The notes under the pieces: model-generated
Seen by the model: only the letters and a program-made list of their open reading frames with translations
Told to the model about the DNA's origin: nothing
Databases searched by the model: none
Origin: Diphasiastrum complanatum
Lineage: Eukaryota > Streptophyta > Lycopodiopsida > Lycopodiales > Lycopodiaceae
Length of the DNA stretch: 36,683 nt
Assembly: GCA_029204225.1 (NCBI GenBank)
Contig: MU835745.1
Coordinates: 1 to 36,683, forward strand
Direction: 5' to 3'
Program-made: the position numbers and the translations under genes
Shown: piece after piece, positions 24,031-36,434 of the stretch
Layout of the letters: each line of letters opens with the position of its first letter
Numbering within the stretch: position 1 is the stretch's first letter

Positions 24031-24757
24031 CTAATCTTTATTTAGTATAATTACATTATCCTTTGCACCATCATCAACAACGGGAGGCTGAAGCCTTGCC
24101 CTAGCCAGTATGCTCAGGATAATTTTTTGTCTAAATCTGTACACCTGGCTTGTGTGTACTCAAGAAGTGTAAAGTGCAAGATAGAACATTCATGTCTTAG
24201 TAATGGCTAAAAACATCAACAAAATAGAAAACGAATTATGATTCCAAAAATAAAAATAAATAGAATTTATTACCTTAGAAACATCAACATCTTCCTGAAG
24301 GTTGAACCACTCAAAAAATAACTTTGCATTGTATAATGTGTACCACCCACAGCTGAATGAATCATTTTGCTGGAGTGACTACAAAAAAATTCAGCACACA
24401 AGAAATCAATTATGAAACAGAATTAATTAGAATGAAACAAATACATTAGAATACTGATATCAAAATGTTGTTAAGAAATACAGAATTTACCTCCAAACTA
24501 ATGATCTGCCAGTCCACGGAATGGGGAACATCTGTTGGAATATATTTACATAAATATGGAAGGTATATATCTACATCCTTATGTGTATTGTTCGTCGAAT
24601 TCATCTTGACACAAAAACCTTTAACAGTATTATCTACCGATCTCTTAATAGAGATCAGATTGTACAGTTGATTTAAGTAAACTTTTTGACTATCGTGAAG
24701 ATGAGGTTCTATGTCTATTATCCAGCACAATTTTTGAATTCTCCGACTTTGTAGATT
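24031..24757 (-). pseudogene. Ulp1 (peptidase C48)-like cysteine protease, last three exons
   Basis: On the minus strand the exons are about 24757-24491, 24378-24274 and 24144-24031, joined by GT-AG introns of 112 and 129 bp, both phase 0. The join reads DVPHSVDWQIISLE, SLQQNDSFSCGWYTLYNAKL, then VYRFRQKIILSILARA and a TAG. QQNDSFSCG carries the catalytic cysteine and the oxyanion glutamine of Ulp1/SENP SUMO proteases. The region that should hold the catalytic histidine reads KLCWIIDIEPHLHDS, with cysteine where His-Trp is expected, so activity is doubtful. The N-terminal part is missing, because upstream sequence is occupied by plus-strand coding. Ulp1-like domains are common passengers of plant MULE and CACTA transposons. 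I infer such an origin, but no element ends were found. Confidence 0.65.
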
Positions 24758-25532
24758 CTGAAACAGATGACCTTGTTGCTGGAATTGATTTTGATGATGA
24801 GGAGGGACTTATGACTGGTGAAGAATGTCTGACGAAGACTTTATCAAATATTGTTGAGGATGGGTGAGGCAGACCATGCGATGAAGAATTCACGGCATTT
24901 CAATCCCAGATGGGCTTTCCTCATCCATCATTAATGCATTTCACTGATGATTCCACTTCAGTAGGTGGTCATTATATTGATCATCCTGATCTGGTTGCTG
25001 CTGATGATGAAGAATGTGTAAGTGTTTAAACTTTCTTGCATTAGAATGTTTTTAACCACTGAATGTGTTTTTGCTAACATATTTTTTATTGCAGGATGCT
25101 CTCATAATTGATGATTTTGCTGCGAGACGAGGTGGTTTCAGACAACATGCATCCTCGTTCCAGAGAGATAGTGGACTTGGCCACTATCTTAGGCATTTCC
25201 TGAAAAATGAGATCTGTACTGCTCATTCCAAGCTGAGCCCAGTTGGGGAGAGTCTTATAATGGTAGTTAAAGCTTTATCGTTTTATCTAGGAGGACATAA
25301 ATTTTTTAAGACAAATAAGATCATTTTTGTCAAAAGATCTTATGTTTTGAACATTCTAGGTTTTACTGATGGGAATGTTCCTTTAAGGAGCTCCCATTAT
25401 TCATTGCATTCCACTTATATTGAACTTAGTGAAAATAAGGATAATGCACATCTATTAGATGAATACTCTAGCAAAGAATTTTTTCATGACAATATTGCCA
25501 TAGAATCTGACACACAAGTTGATGATGAATAG
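24652..25532 (+). pseudogene. Unrecognised two-exon gene or pseudogene
   Basis: Exon 1 is open from 24652 (CTVDLSKLFDYREDEV, then acidic DFVDSETDDLVAGIDFDDEE, MGFPHPSLMHFTDDSTSVGG) to a donor at 25017/25018 (TGT followed by GTAAGTG). A 77-bp intron ends in TTGCAG, and exon 2 (25095-25532) reads DALIIDDFAARRGGFRQHAS, GLGHYLRHFLKNEICTAHSK, SYVLNILGFTDGNVPLRS, to a TAG. One TGA interrupts exon 1 at 24865-24867, in the CGA-to-TGA pattern of a decayed CpG. The spliced frame is otherwise consistent. The first 100 bp overlap the Ulp1-like exon on the opposite strand. The family is not recognised. It may be the downstream part of the gene broken by copia at 17290-23275, but this is unproven. Confidence 0.5.
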
Positions 25533-26171
25533 TGGACACTTTGTATTTTGTTATAATACAATCAACACATTTACATTGAGTATTTCTCCTCTCTTGTTCA
25601 ATGAATTTGCAAGCAATTATGAACGTGTCATGATTTGATGACAATGATGATCTACTCAACAATCATCTAATTTTCTCTTCCTATATGAACTTGCATGCTT
25701 TTCTAAACTTGTTGTATTGTGTGGACTTTGTTATATGTCGAATTTGAACTCTACGGTAGAACCACTGAAACAATTAACAAATGTAGTTTCATTTTTCATT
25801 GGTTTTCCCATGTTGTGTATTTCGATGAAATGCTGCTCATGCTTGCCAATGTGACTTCTCCATCCCTTGTGATGACCATACACTCAAGCTTCCATATGTG
25901 TTTGCAAAAAATATTGTATGATCTCTTAGTATGCGTTGCATGTGTCAAAATCATAATGTTAGTCTTATGTTTGGATCTAAATATATATGAAAAATTGAAA
26001 GCATCTTGAAGAATTTATACTATTTATGTAATGAGTGATGTGATCTTCTTCCCATGCTTTTGATACTGCATTAACAAACTCGACACAAGTCCTTTGGACA
26101 ACTTTCTTATCAATATTAGAGTATTTATCTTTTCTTAACATAGCAATCATACTATCAAGCTTCTTCCATAC
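25533..26171. other. Spacer before satellite array
   Basis: A minus-strand frame at 26201-25977 (KLDSMIAMLRKDKYSNIDKK, RTCVEFVNAVSKAWEEDH) looks coding-like but matches nothing I can name, and it runs into the first satellite unit. No other feature was seen. Confidence 0.35.
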
Positions 26172-27997
26172 AATGCCTTTAAATTGATAAAAGTTTGTCA
26201 TATATTGTTTGATACACGTCGATGATATGTATTAGTTTTGAATCCGAGAGTATAGAACACGTCGATAAGTATTTTATTCCATGTATAACCCAAGTAGATA
26301 GATTTACACATGAATGGATGGATTACTGCCTATTATGATAAATATATTTGATACATAGAGTTAAATATTAATTCATGCAAAAAATAGAATAAATGACAAC
26401 CTAGAAAACCGTATTCTGGTTTATATGACAGTTTTTTAGAAGCCGTCATTTATGCCCAAATTTACATTCATGTGTAGATAAGTGGGCAAATAAAAGTAGT
26501 CAGATGGATATGATAGTATAACATGCCTTTAAATTGATATAAGTGTGTCATATATTGTTTTATATATGTCGATGATATGTATTAGTATTGAATCTGACAA
26601 TATAGAACACGTCGATAGGTATAATATACCATGTATAACCAAGTAGGTAAATTTATACCTGAATGGATGGATTACTGCCTATTATGATATACATAGACTT
26701 AAATATCAATTCATGCAAAAAGTGAAATAAATGACATCTTAGAAAACCGTCATTTATTCTTATTTATATGACAATTTTTCAAAAGCCATCATTTATGCCA
26801 AAAAGTACATTTTTTAAAGTTTTATGGCTTCATGTTTACATAAGTGAGCAAATAAAAGTAGTTAGATGGATATGATAGTATCATTTTTTTTTATAGACGT
26901 CGATAATATGTTTAAGTGTTGAATTCGATAGTATAGAACACGTTGATAGGTATAATATCTCATGTACAACCCAAGTATGTAAATTTACACATGAATGGAT
27001 GGATTATTGTCTATTATGATAAATATATGTGAAACATAGACTCAAATATCAATTCATGCATAAAATGGAATAAATGACGGTCTAGAAAATTGTCATTTAT
27101 TCTGTTTTATATGACAGTTTTTCAGAAGTCGTCATGTATGTATGCCAAAAAATACATTTTTTAAAAGTTTTATGGCTTCATGTGTACATAAGTAGTTAGT
27201 TGGATATGATAGTATCACATGCCTTTAAATGTGTCACAATTTGTTTAGATATGTATTAGTGTTGAATCCGACAGTATAGAACACGTCGGTAGGTATAATA
27301 TCGCATGTATAACCCAAGTAGGTAAATTTACACATGAATGGATGGATTACTTCCTATTATGATAAATATATGTGATACATGGACTTAAATATTAATTCAT
27401 GCAAAAAATGGAATTAATAATGGCCTTGAAAACCATCATTTATTCTTGTTTATATGATAGTTTTTCAAAAGCCATCATATATTCCAAAAAGTACAATTTT
27501 TTATGGCTTCATGTTTACATAAGTGGACAAAAAAATTAGTTAGATGGATATGATAGTATAACGTGCCTTCAAATGTGTCATATGTTTTTTTTATACACGT
27601 CGATGATATGTATTAGTGTTAAATCCGACAGTATAGAACACGTCGATAGATATAATCCCATGTATAACCCAAGTATGTAAATTTACACATGAATGGATGG
27701 ATTATTGCCTATTATGATAAATATACAGTTTATCAAATGCCATCATAGATGCCAAAAATTATATTTTTTTAAAGTTTTATGGCTTCATGTGTAGATAAGT
27801 GTGTAAATAAAAGTAGTTAGATGGATATGATATTATAACATGCCTTTAAATGTGTCATATATTGTTTGATAAACGTTGATGATATGTATTGATGTTGAAT
27901 CCGAAAGTATAGAGCACATCGATAGGTATAATATCCCATGTATAACCCAAGTAGGTATATTGACACATGAATGGATGGATTATTGCCTATTATGATA

Positions 27998-28019
27998 TGT
28001 GTGTGTGTGTGTGTGTGTG
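27998..28019. repeat. (TG)11 microsatellite within the satellite
   Basis: Eleven TG units lie inside one satellite unit, where other units have GATAAATATATGTG; this is a unit-specific expansion. Confidence 0.95.
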
Positions 28020-28949
28020 ATACATAGAATTGAATATCAATTCATGCAAAAAGTGGAATTAATGATGACTTAGAAAACTGTCATTTATTTTGGTTTGTAT
28101 GACAGTTTTTCAAAAGTTGTCATATATGCCAAAAATTACATTTTTTAAAGTTTTATGGCTTCATGTGTAGATAAGTGCACAAATAAAAGTAGTTAGATGG
28201 GTATGATAGTATAACATGCCTTTAAATCGATATAAGTGTGTCGTATATTGTCCGATACACATCGATGATATGTATTGCATTGTATTAGTGTTGAATCGGA
28301 TGGTATTGAACATATTGATAGGTATAATATCCCATGTATAAGATTTGTAGCTAAATTTAGACATAGATGAATATGATAGATATATGTGATTTCTAGACTT
28401 AAATCATCATTTCATGCAAGAAACTACCATAAGTGAAAGCCTAGAAAATAGTCGTTTATTTTGGTTTATATGACAGCTTTTCAAAAGCCATCATTTATGC
28501 CAAATATGACATTTTTTTAGTTTTATGGCTTAAGTTTCTAGATAAGTGGCTAGATAAAAGGAGTTAGATGAATATCACATAATGCCCTTAAGTTGATATA
28601 AGTGTGTCATATATTTTTCAATACACATCGATGATATGTATTTCAATGTATTAGTATTGAATCCAATGGTATTTAACAAGTTGATAGGTATAATATCCGA
28701 TGTATAACATAAGTAGCTAAGTTTATACATATAAGATGAATATGATAGCTATATGTGAAATCTAGACTTATGCAAAAAAATTGGCATAAAGGAAGGCCTA
28801 AAAAACTGTCGTTTATTCTGTCTATATGACATCTTTTCAAAAGCCATCATTTATTGCAAGAATGACATTTTTCTAGTTTTGAATGGCTTATATGTATAGA
28901 TGAGAAGGTGAATAAAACTAGTGAGATTGAGATAACAATATAAGAGTCT

Positions 28950-29751
28950 TGTCAAGAATTGGGATTTGAGGACCATGCAAAGATCTACAATGACCTCCAC
29001 GCATGTGAGATTGCACAAGATCCAACTACAATAGATTAACTCAGATTTTCAAGATCTATCTAATGCACTTTGAATAAAGACAAGAGCTCATCTACATCAA
29101 AAGTTATAATCATCCAAAGACAAGCTAGTTTTTGACATCCACATGGAAAAACTAAGTGAAATTCACTATGAGACACAAAAAAAAGCCTCTTGCTCTTGGG
29201 TAGAGAGAGAAAGACCACTCTCTCGGGTAGAAAGAGAATGTGTTACAAAGAAACAAGTCCAAAATTGCATTCACTCTTAGAAAGATTGTATGTACAAAAA
29301 GAGCACACTTCCAAATAGTAGAGGCTTGAAATCTAGCATGAGGAATGCTCAATTTTGATTGGACCTCAAGGATTCCACCTCTCATAATGATTTGACCTCT
29401 AGATTTCCACCTCTCTCCATGATTGGACCAACTAGCTTGAGCCTCAGAATTTGATTGGCGAAGTTATTTGCACCTTTAAACATGATTGGGCCAATCATTT
29501 TTCACCTCTTAATGTGATTTGCTTTGTGATCTAAAACTCTTAATTTTATTGGGCTATATTTGACATTGAGATGTGGACATGGTCGCATACGAGCAAAAAA
29601 CCAATCCTTACATTTTGTGACAACTGTCACCATCTCACCAGAACTCGAGTTGGAGCCCTTTTGAATTTTCAAAATCAGCATTAAAAATATGTACAAGGTA
29701 ATAGTGGACATATATACATGAAGGTAAAAAATAATCAAGATAGATTTTGCA
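28950..29751 (-). repeat. Old LTR (probably solo) related to the copia LTR
   Basis: It starts TG and ends CA within the satellite array. It shares ordered similarity with the 17290-18026 LTR: CAAGATC...ATTCAAGATCTATCT (around 29060), two GGGTAGAGAGAGAAA-type motifs (29198, 29225), and a phased array of ATTGG at 29358, 29422, 29454, 29485 and 29548 with degenerate members between. No internal element sequence follows in the expected orientation and satellite sequence resumes at once, so it reads as a solo LTR or a remnant. Target duplications are no longer recognisable. The exact ends are uncertain. Confidence 0.6.
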
Positions 29752-30171
29752 TACTTTTAACACCTAAGTTGATATAAGTGTGTGTCATATACTTTTTATA
29801 CATGTCAATATATTAATATTGAATCCAAGTATAATATCACATGTATAACCTAAGTATGTAAACACATGAATGGATGAATTACTACATAATATATATGATT
29901 TCTAGACTTAAATATTAGTTCATGCAAAAAAAAAAAGGGCATAAATGATGGCCTAGAATACCATCCTTTATTCTAGTTTATATGACAGCTTTTCAAAAGC
30001 CATCATTTATGCGAAAATTTACATTTTTTTTTCAGTTTTATGGCTTAATGTCTAGGTAAGTGGGAAAATAAAAGTAGTTAGATGGATATGATATAAGTGT
30101 GTCATATATTTTTTGATACACGTCGATGATATGTATTGCAATGTATTAGTATTGAATCCGACAATATTGAA

Positions 30172-30549
30172 TGTGAAGAAAATGAACTAGTTTTGTCATT
30201 TGTTATTTGGCATATTGAGGCCATGAATTGTACATAACAACTTAGAGATGGTTTAAAATAGTATCCTTACTATTTTTTTAAAAGTATAGAGGTGGATTAG
30301 GTCAGATTTGCAAGTTAGTCTAGGTTTCTGGCAAGTATTTTGAAGTTGATGGACTTTTCAAGGGTGTGTTTCAATCTTAGGAGAGTGCAAAAATTCATGA
30401 TATTGTAGGTTGATGTGTTGATCAAGTGTCATCAATTCTATGTGTTGGATTGGCTAGTTTTGTACAAGAAATAGATTTGAGAGGTTCCATATCTTGTGAT
30501 TTCTTCTTGGATTCATTTGTTGAATTTCAAGAGAGTGCTTATAAGTGCA
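30172..30549 (+). repeat. 5' LTR of a second copia element
   Basis: It begins TGTGAAGAAAATGAAC, the same first nine bases as the other copia LTR in element orientation, exactly where the satellite unit breaks off. It ends AAGTGCA one base before a degenerate primer-binding site. The length of 378 bp is plausible. There is no second copy in the window. Confidence 0.6.
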
Positions 30550-30550
30550 T

Positions 30551-30561
30551 TGGTATAGGTT
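30551..30561 (+). other. Degenerate primer-binding site of the second copia element
   Basis: TGGTATAGGTT equals the usual TGGTATCAGAGCCTAGGTT with eight bases missing, placed between the LTR end and the gag start. Confidence 0.5.
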
Positions 30562-30587
30562 GAAAGAGAAGATCAAATCATTGCAAC

Positions 30588-31680
30588 ATGGCTACAAATG
30601 GAGGCTTCATGTTGGAGAGCAATGATAGGCTTACCTCAACAAGCAACTATTCAACTTGGAAGGTGAGAATGGAGTCTCTCATTGAGATGAATGACTTGAT
30701 GGACATTGTTGTAGGTGTAGATGAGAGACCTTTGGCACCTCAAGGACAATTTAGGTATGATAGGAGGGCAAAGAATGCTCTTCATGTGATCAAAATGAAT
30801 GTGACAAATGAACTTCTCAAGGAAGTTGGTAAGTGTACGTGAGGCTTGGGGAGCTTTAAATAAGGTTTATGAGTCCAAGTCCACATCAAAGGTTATGACC
30901 CTTCGGAGGAAAATCTTTCAAATACTACAAAAGATGGATGAAAGTGCTCATGCTTTTGTTTTGAGGGTTAAATCATTCAATAATGACTTACCATGTATTG
31001 ATGAAAGTGTTAAGGAGATGTAGTTGTTCAAGTAGTTCTTGCAAGAAATCTTGGTGAATGAGGAGTTTAGGCTTCTATCAAGAGGAGGATCAACTTCCAC
31101 ATCTCAAGTTGGAGAGGAGGAGGCAATGTTCTCAAGAGACAAGTTCTATGGCAAGGGCAAAGGCAAGTGGTCAAAAGTTCAAGATCAAAATGAGCCTTCT
31201 ACTTTTGTTGGAAAGAAGAAAGATAGATCTAAGCTAAAATGTTTCCATTGTGGAGTCAAAGGACATTTTTCTAGTGATTGCTTCAAGAAGAAAAGAGATC
31301 AAGGTGATAAGCAAGGAAATTGAACTCTTGACGAAGATGGTGTTAATGATCAAAACTCAAATGATGATGCTCTTTGATGTCTTCATGTTTGATTGTTAAG
31401 GATGGAGATATTGATCATTGTTGAATTGATAGTGGAGCAAGTTCACACATGAATTTTCACATAGAGTACTCTACATCTTTGTTGGCATATGAAAGTGACA
31501 ATAGGGTTATCTGCACGGCCAATGATGGTGAGTGTGCAATCAAAAGGATTGATCAAAAGAAATGGCACAATTCCTATTTATCTCTCTATAAATAGGAATG
31601 CTCATTTGAAGGAGGTTTTGTTCATTCCATCTATTACTAAGAGCTTTTTTAGTGTGAATAAAAAATAGGAGATTCTTTGA
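30588..31680 (+). pseudogene. Second copia element: gag and protease remnant
   Basis: The gag starts at an ATG (30588) with SNDRLTSTSNYSTWKVRMES and ALHVIKMNVTNELLKEVG, the same UBN2-type gag as the larger element but on the opposite strand and clearly diverged. A frameshift near 30835 shifts into REAWGALNKVYESKSTSKVM. Two TAG stops near 31021 and 31036 follow, then a CCHC zinc knuckle (CFHCGVKGHFSSDC, about 31242-31283). The protease active site DSGASSHM follows near 31428 in another frame, with a TGA where a tryptophan is usual. Recognisable protease sequence fades by 31680. Integrase, reverse transcriptase, RNase H and the 3' LTR are absent, so the element is truncated. Confidence 0.88.
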
Positions 31681-31722
31681 CACGATATGACAGTGAGCAT
31701 GAGATCCCCAATCCAATTACAG

Positions 31723-32000
31723 GTAGATCTAAGTCTTTATGCCGACTCGGCCATGCTTTATTCCCGTCGCCTTAAAATATTTTGATGAGGCATTGGGCTC
31801 TATTTCTGCTTGTTGGCCGGGTCTGCGACTTGTCGACGGCATTGGCATTCCCGATACATATGGATTCTGGAACTCCTCCTCGGTGATTTGTCAACACTCT
31901 TTAACATAGTTTGGTGGCTCGACTCCGTCGCTTGATATTTGTTATGCTCTTTTAGTAGCTGAGATTCGTTAAGAAGAATCTTCATGAAAATCTTCTAATA
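31723..32000. repeat. Direct repeat flanking a tandem block, left copy
   Basis: GTAGATCTAAGTCTTTATGC, GCCGACTCGGCCATGCTTTA, GATTCTGGAACTCCTCCTC and ACTTGTCGACGGCATTGGC recur in the same order and spacing at 34277-34552. The copies differ by many substitutions and small indels, so the duplication is old. Confidence 0.85.
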
Positions 32001-32009
32001 GAAAGTAGC

Positions 32010-34080
32010 TCCTATCACTCAAGATAGCTCAAATTAGTTGATGTCTATCACTTGAGATAACTTGAATTTGATGCCACACATGAGAAAAATCAAATTTGGT
32101 TATCGTCAATAGACATGACTTACTAAATGATTAAAATCGACCAAAATTAAGTTTGGTACATTCAAATTTCTCAAGTTCCACCTCTCATCGATTGAATTGG
32201 TCCATAGTCCCTACCACATGAGATTGTGAAATTTGATGCTTGTAACTTCAAGTATCTCAAATTTGGCCTTTTTTCGCTTGAGGTTGTCGATTGAGTGATC
32301 AAATCAAAGGAATATTTTCTTTAGCACCTTCATACAACTCGATTTCAATCCATTTTCTATGCAACTCACCCCTATCGAATTTGATGTGTGATCATTTGAG
32401 ATAGCTCAATTTTGTCTCTTATCAATTGAGATAACTTAACTTTGTCTCTTACCATTAAGTGCTTAAATTGAAGGAATCTTTAAACTAGGACATTCAGATA
32501 GCTCAAATTGATGTCTAGTGCTTGAGATAGCTCAAGTTTGATGCCTGATATGCGATTTTGGTCATTATCAGCCAATAATGTGGCTCATTGAGTGAGCAAA
32601 ATCAATCAATATCAAGTTTGGTACATTTATGTTGCTTGAATTCGAATCCTTAGCAGTGAAATTGACCCATATCACAAGAGATAGTTCAAATGTAATCTCC
32701 ATCAATCGAGATAGCTCAATTTTGGCTATTATAAGTTGAAGTTCTTCATGGAGTCATTGAATTCAAAAAATCTCGAGCTTACGAAAATCTGAAAACTCAA
32801 ATTTGATGCCTATTATTTGGGATAGCTCTATTTTGATGTCTAACATGCAATTTTGGTGTTTATGACTTGATATAATTCATCAAGCAATCAAAATCGATTA
32901 ATTTCAAGTTTAGGATGATTAGGTTGCTCGACTTTGATCCCTCATGATGGAATTGGCCCCTACCATTCAAGATAGCTCAAATTTGATGTCTATCAATCAA
33001 GATAGCTCAAATTTGACCTTTATCAATAGAATTTGCTCATTGAAATCATGGAATCTTGAGCTTACAAATTTTAGATAGCTCAAATTTGATGCCCAACATG
33101 TGATTTTGGTCCTAATCACTAGACATAGTTCACTGAGTGTTCAAACTCGATCACTCTATAGTTTATGACACTCACATTGCTTGAGTTCAATTTGGCCTTA
33201 TTGGTGGAATTGTCCCTACACTCGATATAGCTCAAATTTCATTTCTATCACTCAAGATAACTTGAATTTGATTCACGCTCAATATTTGGTCCTCACTAGT
33301 GATTAGAATCAAACTAATAGGTGGTCTTAGTGATCTCAAATTGCTTGATTTTCATCCCTTATTGATAGATTCAACCCCTATCAAATAGGTTAGCTTGAAT
33401 TTGATGTTTGTAATTAATTGAGATAGCTCAAATTTGGCCCTTATTACTTGAGATTGTCCATCGAGTGATCAAATGGAGGAATCTTGAGTTTATATAGTCG
33501 ACATGGCTCATTGATCCAAAAAGTTTAACCAATTTCAAGTCTATTGCATTCAAATTGCTTTACTTCAACCCCTTATTGGTGGATTTGACTCCTATCACAC
33601 AAGATAGGTCAAATTTGATGTCTACTATTTAGGATAGGCGCTCAATTTTTTACTTGATCACTCAAATTTTATGTCTATCACTCTAGATAAATTGATTATG
33701 GCCCATATCACTCGAGGCTGGCCATTGGGTGAATAAATTAGAGTAATCTTGAGTGTAGGGCATTCATGTCTATTGGTCAAGATACCTTGAGTTTGATGCC
33801 TATGTTGCAATTTAGCTCCTTATCACCCAACATAGATCATAGTTCATAGCTTGATCTTGACACTTTTTACGCAAAATTGCCTGTTTATCGAATCAGAAAA
33901 CATTCAGATGTCCCAAAGCTCAGGGTCGAAAGTGAATAGTCACTATCGAATCAAGGTTCATAGTCACTATCGAATCAAGGTCAACAGTTTTTTGTTATGT
34001 AATTGATTCTATCGCCTGGTGTAGCTCAAATTTGATGTGTGTCACTCGAGGTAGCTTGAGTCTAATGTATCACTCTAGGG
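32010..34080. repeat. Irregular tandem array of a GATAGCTCAAATTTGATG-like motif
   Basis: Variants of GATAGCTCAAATTTGATG and TATCACTCGAGATAGCTC occur more than twenty times on the plus strand. They are nested in larger units of about 170-480 bp, marked by CATTCAAATTGCTTGA-like anchors near 32158, 32620, 32905, 33167, 33340 and 33545. All frames have stops. The array lies between the two direct repeats at 31723 and 34277. Confidence 0.85.
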
Positions 34081-34276
34081 TTAGGGTTTTTAGTTCATCC
34101 AAAACCATGTGCCATAACATCTTGACTTTACAAAGTTTTATAAAACCAAATTCCATTTTAACTACTTGTGTCCCTTTTCACTTTGTGCCCATTTGAGAGT
34201 AGATCTACCTCTAATTCTTGCGCCATGGGCTTACGAGCACAATGCACCTTCTACGAGTGTCTAACATTATATTCTA

Positions 34277-34552
34277 TGTAGATTTGGTTCTTTTGCCGAC
34301 TCAGCCATGCTTTTATTAGCCATAAAATATCGTAGTGAGGCTCTAGGCTTTGTTTTTGCCCATTGGCGAGTCTGCTACTTTCGACTTCTTTGGTATTGGC
34401 GCTCCCCATATATCTAGATTCTGGAGCTCCTTTACTGATGACTTGTCAACACTCTCCATTGTAGTTGGCGGCTTGATTCCTCTTTCTAATATACTTTATG
34501 CGCTCATGACAACTGGAATCGGTTAGAAGAACCTTCCCTAGAATCTTCTAAC
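34277..34552. repeat. Direct repeat flanking a tandem block, right copy
   Basis: Diverged copy of 31723-32000 in the same orientation: GCCGACTCAGCCATGCTTTT, GATTCTGGAGCTCCTTTACT, GACTTGTCAACACTCTCC, GAATCTTCTAACA. With the left copy it delimits a block of about 2.83 kb. Confidence 0.85.
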
Positions 34553-34570
34553 ATCTGCCTTTCACATTTC

Positions 34571-35039
<469 letters not shown>

Positions 35040-35197
35040 TATGTTGTTTTGGAAAAAAGACATTTTTTTTGTGTTGATTGGACCACACGTGTCCTCTAGA
35101 ACCCACCTGGCTTACACTTGGCAGTTTTCCATGATGAAAACTTGATAGGCTAGTCAACATTATGGTTTAAAGATATCTAAAATAGTGGAGAATGCAC

Positions 35198-35201
<4 letters not shown>

Positions 35202-35285
<84 letters not shown>
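35202..35285. repeat. (GA)42 microsatellite
   Basis: Uninterrupted GA run of 84 bp, 165 bp after the previous one and followed by a short interrupted GGGAGAGAGA tail. Confidence 0.98.
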
Positions 35286-35288
<3 letters not shown>

Positions 35289-35299
35289 GAGAGAGAATG

Positions 35300-36004
<705 letters not shown>

Positions 36005-36103
36005 AGAAGAATCTATGGCGCATTTTCTTCATAGCAGCACCTTGGCATCGTTGGCGCTTATTGGCACGGAGACAACTTTGGCCCCGTTTCAGTCATAAAT
36101 TAA

Positions 36104-36434
36104 CACGTGGAGTCCGGGCAGGGACATGAATCCGTGCAAACCGGGACCCCACTATGCAGCAAAACAATTGGCGTCGGTCCGGTTGCCGGGACCAGGGCAC
36201 GGAGACCCAATGTCCCAGCGCTGGCACCACCTGGCGTCGGGACCACCCCCGCCACGGGCGTCGCGTTTTTTGGCACCACACCTGGGCACCACGGCGTCGG
36301 GACCTCCGGGCGCCAGATAAGACTGGAGCGCGCATACACACACACGCACATGGGAGACAATAGGCATTTTGAGTATATATGCACGGTGGACCAGTTCCGG
36401 GAAAATATTATGGGATAATCCATAAGGTCACGTG
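36104..36434 (+). promoter_or_regulatory. GC-rich promoter-like block with two G-boxes and a TATA-like box
   Basis: CACGTGG occurs at 36104 and 36429, both typical plant G-box/ABRE cores. Between them is a GC-rich block with GGCGTCGG at 36170, 36233 and 36293, about 60 bp apart, the last two in nearly repeated surroundings (GGCACCAC..GGCGTCGGGACC). TATATAT at 36374-36380 could set a start site near 36405. A pyrimidine-rich leader (CACTTTCTTCTCTCACCCTC) follows at about 36586. The combination suggests the promoter of a gene continuing to the right; this is inference. Confidence 0.4.

Larger units (their letters stand above)
26172..30171. repeat. Satellite-like tandem array, ~280-400-bp units, interrupted
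   Basis: The block beginning ACATGCCTTTAAATTGATAT, then GTGTCATATATTG, CGTCGATGATATGTATTAG, GAACACGTCGATAGGTATAA, GAATGGATGGATTA and ending TAGATGGATATGATAGTAT recurs about ten times. The GAATGGATGG anchor lies at 26312, 26661, 26993, 27336, 27691, 27969, then degenerate near 28366 and 28735, and again at 29868. Units vary by internal deletion. Each carries palindromic TGACGG/CCGTCA motifs, for example AATAAATGAC at 27069 and GTCATTTATT at 27092. The array is split by an LTR-like insertion (28950-29751), and its last unit is cut at 30171 by another LTR. Confidence 0.9.

Noticed and set aside
26172-30171. CRISPR-like or VNTR coding array
   Set aside because: Units are hundreds of bases, diverged and without unique spacers, in a plant nuclear context; satellite is the simpler reading.
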